In this document: piece by piece, positions 27,214 through 35,560 of the stretch
How positions within the stretch are numbered: the stretch's first letter is position 1
How the letters are laid out: every line of letters begins with the position of its first letter
DNA from: Pelomonas sp. Root1444
GTDB taxonomy: Bacteria; Pseudomonadota; Gammaproteobacteria; Burkholderiales; Burkholderiaceae_C
DNA length: 64,000 bases
Assembly (NCBI RefSeq): GCF_001426885.1
Contig: NZ_LMFP01000008.1
Location: forward strand, 14,220 to 78,219
Reading direction: 5' to 3'
The notes under the pieces: model-generated
What the model saw: only the letters and a program-made list of their open reading frames with translations
Databases searched by the model: none
What the model was told of the DNA's origin: nothing
Program-made: the position numbers and the translations under genes

Positions 27214-28260
27214 TCAGCGCGTCATGCGCCGCGTGCTCTCGCGCGCCACCAGCGCCGGCTCGGGCAGCTGCACCTTGGGCTTGCCGCCGCGCAGCAGCTC
27301 CAGCATGGCCGTCGCCGCGCCGACGCCGATCTCGTAGACCGACTGGCGCACGGTGGTCAGCGGCGGCATGGCGTAGCGCGCCATGATGAGGTCGTCGAAG
27401 CCGACCAGCGACACGTCGTCGGGCACGCGCAGGTTGCGCCGGTGCAGGCCCAGGCAGGCGCCGATGGCCATCTGGTCGTTGGAGGCGAACAGCGCCGTGA
27501 AGCGGCCGTCGCGCTCCAGCAGGCGGCTCACCGCCAGCATGCCGCCGGCCTCGGTGAAGTCGCTCTGCACGATGAGGTTGGGGTCGACCGCGATGCCGGC
27601 CGCGGCCAGCGCGTCGAAGTAGCCGTTCTGGCGCTCCACCGCGTCCTCATGGATCAGATCGCCGGCGATGAAGGCGATGCGGCGGTGGCCCTGCTCGATG
27701 AGGTGCTGGGTGGCCAGCCGGCCGCCCAGGCGATTGTCGAAGCTGAAGCTGAACAGCTGCGGCCCTTCGAGCTGGCGGCCGACGACGACCATCGGCAGGC
27801 TGTCGGCCACCTTGGTCAGCTCGGCGTCGGAGAGCCGGCCGGCCAGCACGATGACGCCGTCGACACGGCGCGACAGCAGGGTCTCGATGGCCTTGCGCTC
27901 GTCGTCCTCGTGCCAGTTGCCGGACACGAACATCGGCACGTAGCCGGCCCGCTCCAGCTCGCGCTCGATGCCGAGCAGCGCCTCGCCGTAGAAGGGGCTG
28001 GAGATGATCTGCGTGACCACGCCCACCGACAGCGTGCGCCCGCCTGCCAGGCCGCGGGCGACCGGGTTGGGGCGGAAGCCGAGGTCGCGGATGGCGGCCT
28101 GCACGGCGTCCTTCTTGGCCTGGCTGACGGCGGCCGTGCCGTTGAGGATGCGCGACACCGTGCTGGGCGACACGCCCGCCTGTTCGGCCACCTGCTCCAG
28201 CGTGACGACGCCGTCCGGCCGGCTTGAAGGCGCTTTCATCGGGGGTGGCTTGGTGGTCAT
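27214..28260 (-). CDS. LacI-family transcriptional regulator
   Basis: A 348-residue repressor-type protein. The N-terminal helix-turn-helix and hinge (VTLEQVAEQAGVSPSTVSRI, about residues 19-38; hinge near NPVARGLAGG) precede a periplasmic-binding-protein-like sugar-sensing domain (VGVVTQIISSPFYGEALLGI, GRRVD-type region as SRRVDGVIVLAG, HRRIAFIAGD, FASNDQMAIGACLGL, PDDVSLVGFDD). Operators with a GAAAGCGCTTTC core lie at the TonB receptor and ABC/GH operons flanking it, and a one-mismatch copy overlaps codons 8-12 of this gene, suggesting autoregulation. The likely effector is a beta-glucan oligosaccharide or glucose derivative (inference). An internal ATG at 28239 is an alternative start. 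Confidence 0.92.
   Translation of the reverse strand: MTTKPPPMKAPSSRPDGVVTLEQVAEQAGVSPSTVSRILNGTAAVSQAKKDAVQAAIRDLGFRPNPVARGLAGGRTLSVGVVTQIISSPFYGEALLGIERELERAGYVPMFVSGNWHEDDERKAIETLLSRRVDGVIVLAGRLSDAELTKVADSLPMVVVGRQLEGPQLFSFSFDNRLGGRLATQHLIEQGHRRIAFIAGDLIHEDAVERQNGYFDALAAAGIAVDPNLIVQSDFTEAGGMLAVSRLLERDGRFTALFASNDQMAIGACLGLHRRNLRVPDDVSLVGFDDLIMARYAMPPLTTVRQSVYEIGVGAATAMLELLRGGKPKVQLPEPALVARESTRRMTR
28225..28238. promoter_or_regulatory. LacI-family operator-like site inside the start of the LacI gene (one mismatch)
   Basis: On the plus strand TGAAGGCGCTTTCA matches O1 (27069-27082) at 13 of 14 positions. It covers codons 8-12 of the regulator gene. It could be an autoregulatory roadblock site, or a coincidence created by the Met-Lys-Ala-Pro codons. 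Confidence 0.5.
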
Positions 28261-28337
28261 CGGCGGCAGGCGGGGGAAGCCGCGAGTTTAGGCTCGCCGC
28301 CTGCGGCAGCCTGCCCGGCCGCCCGGTGCGACCGGTT

Positions 28338-30929
28338 TCAAGGGGGCGTCGCGGGGATGCGGTTCAACGTGGCGAGAAGCAGATCGATGTCGACGGGCTT
28401 GACCAGATGGCCGTCGAAACCACTGGCCTCGCTGCGCCGGCGGTCGGCGTCCTGCCCATAGCCGGTCAGTGCGATGAAGCCGCAAGGTGTCTTCAACACG
28501 CCGCGCAGTTGCGCCGCCAGTTCGTAGCCGTCCATCACCGGCAGGCCGATGTCCAGCAGCGCGACCTGCGGATGGAAGGCCTGCGCCACGCGCAGCGCCT
28601 CCAAGGGGTCGTGCGCGAGCAGCACGCTGTGGCCGTTGGCGCGCAGCAGCATGCCCAGCAGCTCGCCCGCGTCGGCGTTGTCGTCCACGACCAGGATGCG
28701 GCGCTGGCCATCGTGGTCGTTCGGGGTCGCGTCGCTGGCGGGCGCCGCGTCGCTGCCAGTGTCCGGGCGCTGGGTCGGCAGCCTGACGATGAACTCGCTG
28801 CCGCACCCGGGGCCGTCGCTGCGCGCCTCGACCGTGCCGCCGTGCAGCTCCACCAGGTTCTTGACCAATGCCAGGCCGATGCCGAGACCGCCCTCGGCGC
28901 GGTCCATGCCCTGGTGCCCCTGGAAGAACAGCTCGAACACGCGGGGCAGCATGGCCGGCGCCAGGCCCTTGCCGTTGTCGGCCACGGAGATGGCGATGTC
29001 TTCGCCGTCGCGCCAGGCGCGCAGCCGCACATGCCCGCCCGGGTCGGTGTAGCGCACCGCGTTGGTCAGCAGGTTGGACACCACCTGGGCGAGGCGCGTG
29101 GGGTCGCCGCGCCACAGCATGCCGGTCGGCGGCACGTCGATGGACAGCCGGTGGCGGCGCTGCTCGAACAGCATGCTGGCCATCTCGACGGATTTGGCGA
29201 GCACCTGGGCGATCTCGACCGACTCGGTGCGCAGCTCCACCTTGCCGCGCGTGATGCGCGACACGTCGAGCAGGTCGTCGACGAGGCGGATCAGGTGGTC
29301 GACCTGGCGCTGGATGATGGCCTGCTCCTTGGCGCTCTGCAGGTCGCCGCGCATCTTCATCAGCTCCAGCGCCGTGACGATGGGCGACAGCGGGTTGCGC
29401 AGCTCGTGCCCCAGCATGGCGAGGAACTCGTCCTTGGCCTGGCTGGCGGCCTGCAGCTCATCGAGCAGCCGGGACCGTTCGGCATTCGAGGCCTCGAGCA
29501 CGCGCCGCCCATGCACCAGCGCCGTCACGTCCACTGCGAGCACCATCACGCCGTAGGCCGCGCCGTCCGGCGCCCGCAGCGGCTCCACGTTGAACTTGAA
29601 GAAGCGCTCCGCCGTCGCGTCGGCGGCGGCCAGGTGTGGCCGCACGCTGAGCTCGTCGACGACCACGGGCTGCCCCGTCTCGAACACCCGCTCGAGCATC
29701 TTCGGCAGTGCGGTGCCCGCCAGCTCCGGCAGCACCAGGCGGTGCGCCTTGCCCACCAGGTCCGTCCGGCCCACCATCTCGCAGTACAGCGAGTTCGCGA
29801 GCCGGAAGACGAGGTCCGGCCCGGTCAGCAGCGCCGCCGCCACCGGCGCACGCATCAGCAGGTTGTTGCGCTCGCGTTCGGTGTGCTCCCGCAGCGACCG
29901 GTCGGTGACGTCGCGGGTGAAGCAGCGGGTGTAGACGAGGCGGCCGTTCTCGAAGTAGGCGTTCGAGGTGATCTGCACATGCTTGCGGCCGCCGTCCCGG
30001 CAGCGCAGCGTCGCGGGTTGGTCGCGCAGCGTCTGGCCGGTCGCGAGCTTGTGCAGGATGCTCGTGATCAACTGCTGGTCCACATAGAACTCGGCGATGT
30101 GGCGGCCGATGTAGTCCCCGGCGGCGTAGCCCAGCATGTCGAGCTCGGCCTGGTTGGCCCACAGGATGATGCCGTCCGCGCCGACGCGGTGCAGGCCCTC
30201 GGCCGCGTTGTCGAGGAAATCGGACAGCTCCTTCTCGCGCCGGCGCAGCGTGCGCTCCGCCTCCAGGCGCCGGGCCACCTCGCTTTGCAGGGCGGCGGCC
30301 TGCTGCTGCAGCTTGGCGACGGTCGTGCCGACGTCCGCCGAGCCGGCCGGGAAGGCGAAGCTCTCGGCCGGCTGCACCCCCGTGTGCAGCGCGCACACGT
30401 GCCGGAACGACTCGGCCTGCTCGCTGCTCGCGAACAGCGCCATCGGGTAGGCGCACAGCAGCGTGAACGTGTGCCGCTGGGCCAGCCGGTTCCAGAACTC
30501 CTCCAGCTGGTGGGCCGCCTCGGGCTGACCGTCCGCACACAGCAGCGCGACCATTTCGCCGAAGGCGCGCACGGCGCGCGTGCCCCTGTGGGTGGCGCGG
30601 GCGACGACGGCGCCGACCGCCGCCTGGAAGAGGGCTTCGTCCGGACGGCCGCCGACCATGAACTGGGCCAGGGTTTCGCGCGCGTCCAGCGCGATCAGCT
30701 CCCCCGGATACCAAGGCTGCGCACTTTGGGCGCCGCCGAAGCCCTGCAGCCGGCGCCCGATGGCGGCCCGATGCTCGGGGGTGGCGATCAGGATGGCGGC
30801 GTCTGCGGAGCGCAAGGCGCCGTCCAGAAACTCCGCCACCTCCTCCACGATGAACGCGTCGTCCTCGTAGAACTGGACGAGGTGCGAACCGGGGCTCAAA
30901 GCCCGGGGCGCGAGAACGGCATCTTGCAA
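28338..30929 (-). CDS. Cytoplasmic hybrid sensor histidine kinase (MEDS-PAS-PAS-HisKA-HATPase-REC)
   Basis: A soluble 863-residue hybrid kinase with no membrane span. An N-terminal MEDS (DcmR-type) domain (HLVQFYEDDAF, about residues 16-180) is followed by a coiled coil, two PAS domains (about 240-490), a dimerisation domain with phospho-acceptor His508 (GHELRNP), an ATPase domain (DNGKGLA, GGLGIGLAL) and a C-terminal receiver (743-863) with Asp793 (LLDIGLPVMDG). The frame stays open for 80 codons upstream, but the TTG at 30929 has a near-perfect ribosome-binding site (GGAGG, 5-base spacer) and directly precedes the MEDS domain. It lies between the LacI gene and the ABC operon; no partner output protein is adjacent, so its target is unknown. 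Confidence 0.87.
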   Translation of the reverse strand: MQDAVLAPRALSPGSHLVQFYEDDAFIVEEVAEFLDGALRSADAAILIATPEHRAAIGRRLQGFGGAQSAQPWYPGELIALDARETLAQFMVGGRPDEALFQAAVGAVVARATHRGTRAVRAFGEMVALLCADGQPEAAHQLEEFWNRLAQRHTFTLLCAYPMALFASSEQAESFRHVCALHTGVQPAESFAFPAGSADVGTTVAKLQQQAAALQSEVARRLEAERTLRRREKELSDFLDNAAEGLHRVGADGIILWANQAELDMLGYAAGDYIGRHIAEFYVDQQLITSILHKLATGQTLRDQPATLRCRDGGRKHVQITSNAYFENGRLVYTRCFTRDVTDRSLREHTERERNNLLMRAPVAAALLTGPDLVFRLANSLYCEMVGRTDLVGKAHRLVLPELAGTALPKMLERVFETGQPVVVDELSVRPHLAAADATAERFFKFNVEPLRAPDGAAYGVMVLAVDVTALVHGRRVLEASNAERSRLLDELQAASQAKDEFLAMLGHELRNPLSPIVTALELMKMRGDLQSAKEQAIIQRQVDHLIRLVDDLLDVSRITRGKVELRTESVEIAQVLAKSVEMASMLFEQRRHRLSIDVPPTGMLWRGDPTRLAQVVSNLLTNAVRYTDPGGHVRLRAWRDGEDIAISVADNGKGLAPAMLPRVFELFFQGHQGMDRAEGGLGIGLALVKNLVELHGGTVEARSDGPGCGSEFIVRLPTQRPDTGSDAAPASDATPNDHDGQRRILVVDDNADAGELLGMLLRANGHSVLLAHDPLEALRVAQAFHPQVALLDIGLPVMDGYELAAQLRGVLKTPCGFIALTGYGQDADRRRSEASGFDGHLVKPVDIDLLLATLNRIPATPP

Positions 30930-31171
30930 ACTGACCTCCAGCGTCGCAGCGTCCGGAGGGCGCAACGGAAAAATTTGCCGGCGATCTCGCCGGACTCCGG
31001 TAAAGCTGGCACGACGCAGTGCCGCCCTGAACCCGGAGCGGTGGGTAAGTGCAAGCCGCGTGCCTGCCAGGCACCCCAGCTGTCGCGCAGCCATTGCCGC
31101 GCCTGCCACCGTTACCGCCGGTTCCCTAGGGTTTGTGCTGCTGAGCAATGCGCAACGGGCCACGCACAATT

Positions 31172-31187
31172 ATGAAAGCGCTTTCAT
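31172..31187. promoter_or_regulatory. LacI-family operator-like palindrome O3 (sugar ABC operon)
   Basis: ATGAAAGCGCTTTCAT is a perfect 16-base palindrome sharing the 14-base core of O1. It ends 5 bases before the chosen ATG of the sugar-binding protein, so it sits over the ribosome-binding region or transcription start. A repressor here would block initiation directly. It links the ABC/GH1/GH16 operon to the same regulator as the TonB receptor. Confidence 0.82.
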
Positions 31188-31192
31188 GCCCC

Positions 31193-32473
31193 ATGTCCTC
31201 CGCCCACGTCATTCCCCGCCGTCGTCTGCTGGCCGCCGCCTTCGTTGGAGCGGTCGGCGGCGCCGCTGCGCCGGCGCGCGCTGCGCCAGCGTCGCCGCTG
31301 ACCGTTGCGGCCTTCCCGCTCGTCGACGTCATCGCCAAGGACGTTCTCAAGGGCTGGAGCCAGCGCCACCCCGAGATCCGGGCCCAGGTCATCAGCCGCC
31401 AGTACGACGACCATCACACAGCCATGACGACCGCGCTGTCGACCTCGGGCCACCTGCCCGACGTCATCGCGCTGGAGTCCAGCTACCTCGGCCGCTTCGC
31501 ACTGGGCGCCGGCCTGGAGAACCTGTCGGCCCCGGCCTTCGGAGCGGAGCGCTTCAAGGACAGCTTCGTCCGCTTCGCCTTCGAGACCGCGCGCAACCGC
31601 GAGGGCGCCATCGTCGCCATGCCGGGCGACATTGGCCCCGGTTCGCTGTTCTACCGCGCCGACCTGCTGGCTCAAGCCGGGCTTAGGGAGGCGGACCTGA
31701 CGGCATCCTGGGAGGCCTATGTCGAAGCCGGCGCCCAGCTCAAGGCCCGGACCGGCGCCTACCTGATCGGCGACGTGCGGCTGCTGAAGGACATCGTCGT
31801 GCGAGCGGGCATCCCGACCGGCGAGGGCCAGTACTTCGACAGCCGGCAGCGCCCGCGCGTGACCCAGCCCAGCTTCGTGCGCGCCTTCGAGCTGGCGCAG
31901 CAGGTGCGCCGCCAGGGCCTGGACGCCCGCGTCGAGGTCTGGTTCAACGACTGGGCGGAGATGCTCAAGCGCGGCCGCCTCGCCACCGAGATGTCGGGCG
32001 GCTGGATGGCCGGCCAGATGGCCAACTGGGTGGCGCCCGGCACCGCGGGCAAGTGGCGCGTGGCGCAGCTGCCCGAGCACACCTACTGCGCCTACGGCGG
32101 CACCTACTACGCCATCCCGCGCCGGTCCGACCCGCGGAAGAAGCAACTCGCTTGGCAATTGATCCAGGAGCTGACGCTGGACAGCCAGCGCCAGCTCGAC
32201 GCCTTCCGCTCGCAGGACGCCTTCCCCGCGCTGCTGGCCGCGCAGGAGGACGCCTTCTTCGACCAGCCCGTGCCTTTCCTCGGCGGCCAGAAGGCGCGCC
32301 AGCTGTGGCGCGACGCCGCGCGGCGCATCCCCGTCGTCAGGATGCACAGGCAGCACAAGTTCGCCGAGGAGGTCGTCAACGCCGAACTCGACAACGTGCT
32401 GGAGTACGGCAAGCCCATTGCCCAGGCGCTGGAAGACGCACAGGCGCTGCTGCTTCACAGGGCAAACCGCTGA
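31193..32473 (+). CDS. Sugar ABC transporter substrate-binding protein (SBP family 1)
   Basis: A 426-residue periplasmic binding protein with a Tat-like or Sec signal (PRRRLLAAAFVGAVGG, cleavage near ARA, residue 30). Family-1 features include LTVAAFPLVDVIAKDVLKGW, RQYDDHHTAMTTALSTSGHLPDVIAL (quoted in part), EMSGGWMAGQMANWVAPG and YAIPRRSDPRKKQLAW. The ATG at 31193 is preferred because it starts just before the signal peptide; in-frame ATGs at 31148 and 31172 lie before or inside operator O3. No strong ribosome-binding site is visible for any of them. It heads an operon with two permeases, GH1 and GH16, so it probably binds glucose oligomers. Confidence 0.88.
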   Translation: MSSAHVIPRRRLLAAAFVGAVGGAAAPARAAPASPLTVAAFPLVDVIAKDVLKGWSQRHPEIRAQVISRQYDDHHTAMTTALSTSGHLPDVIALESSYLGRFALGAGLENLSAPAFGAERFKDSFVRFAFETARNREGAIVAMPGDIGPGSLFYRADLLAQAGLREADLTASWEAYVEAGAQLKARTGAYLIGDVRLLKDIVVRAGIPTGEGQYFDSRQRPRVTQPSFVRAFELAQQVRRQGLDARVEVWFNDWAEMLKRGRLATEMSGGWMAGQMANWVAPGTAGKWRVAQLPEHTYCAYGGTYYAIPRRSDPRKKQLAWQLIQELTLDSQRQLDAFRSQDAFPALLAAQEDAFFDQPVPFLGGQKARQLWRDAARRIPVVRMHRQHKFAEEVVNAELDNVLEYGKPIAQALEDAQALLLHRANR

Positions 32474-33369
32474 TGAGCCTTCGCATCCCCGCCCGCTGGG
32501 CGCCGTACCTGCTGGTCAGCCCCTTCCTGGTCCTGTTCGCGGTCTTCAGCCTGTTCCCGCTGCTGTTCTCGTTGTGGCTGGCCTTCCAGTCCTGGGAGCC
32601 CACCAGCGGGCTGGACTCGATGAAGTTCGTCGGCCTCGATAACTTCGTCTTCGCGCTGACCGACGGCTGGTTCTGGAAGTCGCTGCGCAACACGCTGTGG
32701 CTGGCGGTCGCGTCCGGCGTGCCGCAGCACCTCGTCGCGCTGCCGCTGGCGGTGTTCCTGCACCAGGGCTTCGGCCGCTGGCGCGGGCTGTTCTCGGGCG
32801 CCTACTTCCTGCCCTACATCACGTCCACGGTCGCCATCGCGATGCTGTTCGGCTCGCTGTTCTCGACCGACTACGGCCTCGTCAACCAGGCGCTGCACGC
32901 CCTGTTCGGCACCGAGCACATCAACTGGATGCGCTCGCCCGACGCCATCAAGCCGGCCGTCGCCATCGTCGTGTTCTGGCGCTACGTCGGCTTCAACCTG
33001 GTGCTGTACCTCGCCGCGCTGCAGACCATCCCGCACGACCTCTACCAGGCCGCCAAGCTCGACGGCGCCGGCCCCTGGCAGCAGTTCCTGCGCATCACGC
33101 TGCCCGGCCTCAAGCCCATGATCCTGTTCGGCGTGACGCTCTCCGTCATCGGCGGGCTGCAGCTGTTCGAGGAGCCCTTCATCCTGACCAACGGCAAGGG
33201 CGGCGCCGACCAGGCCGCGATGACGGTCGGCATGTACCTGTACCGCCTGGCCTTCGACTTCAGCGACTTCGGCGGCGCCAGCGCGCTGGCCTGGATCATG
33301 TTCGGCGTCATCGCCGCGCTGACCTGGCTGACCAACAAGGCCTTCGCAGAGAGGCGGGTGCAGGCATGA
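32473..33369 (+). CDS. Sugar ABC transporter permease (MalF/UgpA-like)
   Basis: A 298-residue membrane permease of the carbohydrate CUT1 type. Six likely spans begin with YLLVSPFLVLFAVFSLFPLLF. The EAA loop is in DLYQAAKLDGAGPWQQFLRI (about residues 182-201), and LPGLKPMILFGVTLS follows. The long open frame extends upstream; the ATG at 32473 overlaps the binding-protein stop by one base (TGATG). No ATPase gene is in this operon. Confidence 0.91.
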   Translation: MSLRIPARWAPYLLVSPFLVLFAVFSLFPLLFSLWLAFQSWEPTSGLDSMKFVGLDNFVFALTDGWFWKSLRNTLWLAVASGVPQHLVALPLAVFLHQGFGRWRGLFSGAYFLPYITSTVAIAMLFGSLFSTDYGLVNQALHALFGTEHINWMRSPDAIKPAVAIVVFWRYVGFNLVLYLAALQTIPHDLYQAAKLDGAGPWQQFLRITLPGLKPMILFGVTLSVIGGLQLFEEPFILTNGKGGADQAAMTVGMYLYRLAFDFSDFGGASALAWIMFGVIAALTWLTNKAFAERRVQA

Positions 33370-34184
33370 AGGCAATGCCCAAGCTCGCGGCCTATGCCCT
33401 GGTCGGCGTCGGCGCGCTGATCATGCTGGCGCCGTTCTATTTCATGTTCGTGTTCGCGACGCAGTCGCGCACCGACATCTTCAACGTGCCGCCGCCGCTG
33501 TTCTTCAGCGACGAACTGCTCAACAACATCAAGGTGCTGACGACGCGGTTGCCGTTCTGGAAGAACGTCGGCTGGAGCCTCTACGTCGGCCTGATGTCCA
33601 CCGCGCTGACGCTGCTGTTCTGCTCCATGGCCGGCTACGCGTTCGCGATGCTGGAGTTCCGCTTCAAGAAGCTGCTGTTCGCGCTCGTCATGGCCACCAT
33701 GATGGTGCCGGCCTTCATGAACATGATCCCCACCTTCATGGTGATGGACGCGCTGGGCTGGATCGACACCCACCGCGCGCTGTACCTGCCCGGCGCGGCC
33801 AGCGCCTTCGGCATCTTCCTGATGCGCCAGTTCGCGGCCAGCACGGTGCCCAGGGAACTGCTCAGCGCCGCGCGCATCGACGGCGCCAGCGAGCTGGGCA
33901 TCTACTGGCGCATCGCGCTGCCACTGATGAAGCCGGCGCTGGGCACGCTGGGGCTCATCACCTTCATCAGTTCGTGGAACAACTTCATGAACCCGCTGAT
34001 CGTGCTGCGCAGCGCCGACAACTACACGCTGCCGCTGGCGCTGCGCAGCCTCTTCAGCACCACCAGCACCGAGTGGGGCGCGCTGATGGCCGGCTCGGCC
34101 ATCGCCACGCTGCCGCTGATCGTCCTCTTCGTCATCTCTTCCCGCCAACTGATCGCGGGCCTGACCGCCGGCGCCGTCAAATAA
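33366..34184 (+). CDS. Sugar ABC transporter permease (MalG/UgpE-like)
   Basis: A 272-residue permease partner of the MalF-like protein. It shows the typical APFYFMFVFATQS opening, FKKLLFALVMATMMVP, the EAA loop ELLSAARIDGASELGIYWRIALPLMKPA (quoted in part), and a C-terminal VISSRQLIAGLTAGAVK, which is a hallmark of MalG-type proteins. The ATG at 33366 overlaps the preceding stop (ATGA). It is followed after 9 bases by the GH1 gene. Confidence 0.92.
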   Translation: MKAMPKLAAYALVGVGALIMLAPFYFMFVFATQSRTDIFNVPPPLFFSDELLNNIKVLTTRLPFWKNVGWSLYVGLMSTALTLLFCSMAGYAFAMLEFRFKKLLFALVMATMMVPAFMNMIPTFMVMDALGWIDTHRALYLPGAASAFGIFLMRQFAASTVPRELLSAARIDGASELGIYWRIALPLMKPALGTLGLITFISSWNNFMNPLIVLRSADNYTLPLALRSLFSTTSTEWGALMAGSAIATLPLIVLFVISSRQLIAGLTAGAVK

Positions 34185-34193
34185 GAACAGTCC

Positions 34194-35525
34194 ATGAATC
34201 CTCTGCATCGTCAGTTCCCGCCCGACTTCGTCTGGGGCGTCGCCACCAGCAGCTTCCAGATCGAAGGCGCCGCCCATGAAGACGGCAAGGGCGAATCCAT
34301 CTGGGACCGCTTCTGCCAACAGCCTGGCGCCATTGCCGACGCCAGCAACGGCGACGTGGCCTGCGACCACTACCACCGCCTCGACGAAGACCTCGACCTG
34401 ATCGCCGCGCTGGGCGTCAACTGCTACCGCTTCTCCATCGCCTGGCCGCGCGTGCAGCCGCTGGGCCATGGCGACTTCAATCCCAAGGGCCTGGACTTCT
34501 ACGAGCGCCTGGTGGACGGCCTGAAGCGACGCGGCATCCAGGCCTTCGCGACGCTGAACCACTGGGACCTGCCGCAAGGCCTGCAGGACCGTGGCGGCTG
34601 GAACGACCGCGACACGGTGCACCGCTTCGTCGACTACGCCCGCCACGTGCAGGCCCGCATCGGCGACCGGCTGGACGGCCTCACCACGCACAACGAGCCC
34701 TGGGTGGTCGCCGTGCTGGGCCATGAGCAGGGTAATTTCGCACCGGGCATCAAGAGCCGCCGGATCGCGGCGCAGGTGTCGCACCACCTGCTGCTCAGCC
34801 ACGGCCTGGCCTTGCAGGCGCTGCGTGCCGATGGGGCCAGGAGCCTCCTCGGCATCGTGCTCAATCTGTCGTCCTGCATGCCCGCCACCGCCATGCCCGC
34901 GGACATCGCCGCCGCCCGGCTGGCCGACTCGCGCGGCCGCCGCTGGTACACCGACCCGCTTTTCAAGGGGCACTACCCCGACGACGTGCTGGCCGAACTC
35001 GGCGCCGACGCACCGGTCGTGCAGCCCGGCGACATGGCGGCCATCGCCCAGCCGATGGACTACCTCGGCGTCAACTACTACACCCGCAGCGTCCTCTCCG
35101 CCAGCGGCGAGGACTGGAAGGCCGGCGAGCGTGGCCTGCCGGTCTCCGACATGGGCTGGGAAATCTACCCCCAGGGCCTGACCGACCTGCTCGTGCTGCT
35201 GCACCGCGACTACCCCGACCTGCCGCCCGTCTACGTGACCGAGAACGGCGGCGCCTTCAAGGACGACGCCGTCGCCAACGGCCGCGTGCAGGACGACGAC
35301 CGCACCGCCTACCTGCGCGACCACATCGCCGCCGTCGCCAACGCCATGCAGCAGGGCGTGCCGATGGCCGGCTACATGGTGTGGAGCCTGATGGACAACT
35401 TCGAATGGGCCAGCGGCTACCTGAAGCGCTTCGGCATCGTGCATGTCGACTACGCCACCCAGGCGCGCACGCCCAAGGCCAGCGCCGAGTGGTATCGGCA
35501 GTTTCTGCAAGACTGGCGCCGTTGA
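34194..35525 (+). CDS. Beta-glucosidase, glycoside hydrolase family 1
   Basis: A 443-residue GH1 enzyme without a signal peptide, so it acts in the cytoplasm on imported beta-linked oligosaccharides. FVWGVATSSFQIEGA (residues 12-26) is the N-terminal family signature. The acid/base Glu168 lies in THNEPW and the nucleophile Glu350 in VYVTENGG; FEWASGYLKRFGIVHVDY is the C-terminal family segment. The length is typical. It follows the permeases directly, so the importer probably delivers its substrate, such as cellobiose, laminaribiose or longer beta-glucan fragments. Confidence 0.94.
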   Translation: MNPLHRQFPPDFVWGVATSSFQIEGAAHEDGKGESIWDRFCQQPGAIADASNGDVACDHYHRLDEDLDLIAALGVNCYRFSIAWPRVQPLGHGDFNPKGLDFYERLVDGLKRRGIQAFATLNHWDLPQGLQDRGGWNDRDTVHRFVDYARHVQARIGDRLDGLTTHNEPWVVAVLGHEQGNFAPGIKSRRIAAQVSHHLLLSHGLALQALRADGARSLLGIVLNLSSCMPATAMPADIAAARLADSRGRRWYTDPLFKGHYPDDVLAELGADAPVVQPGDMAAIAQPMDYLGVNYYTRSVLSASGEDWKAGERGLPVSDMGWEIYPQGLTDLLVLLHRDYPDLPPVYVTENGGAFKDDAVANGRVQDDDRTAYLRDHIAAVANAMQQGVPMAGYMVWSLMDNFEWASGYLKRFGIVHVDYATQARTPKASAEWYRQFLQDWRR

Positions 35526-35560
35526 GCGCCCTGACAACACAACGACACCGGAGACCCCAC

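Noticed and set aside
28224-31175. Long plus-strand open frame opposite the hybrid kinase
   Set aside because: Low-complexity translation with no family motif; the minus-strand frame has intact MEDS, PAS, kinase and receiver motifs.
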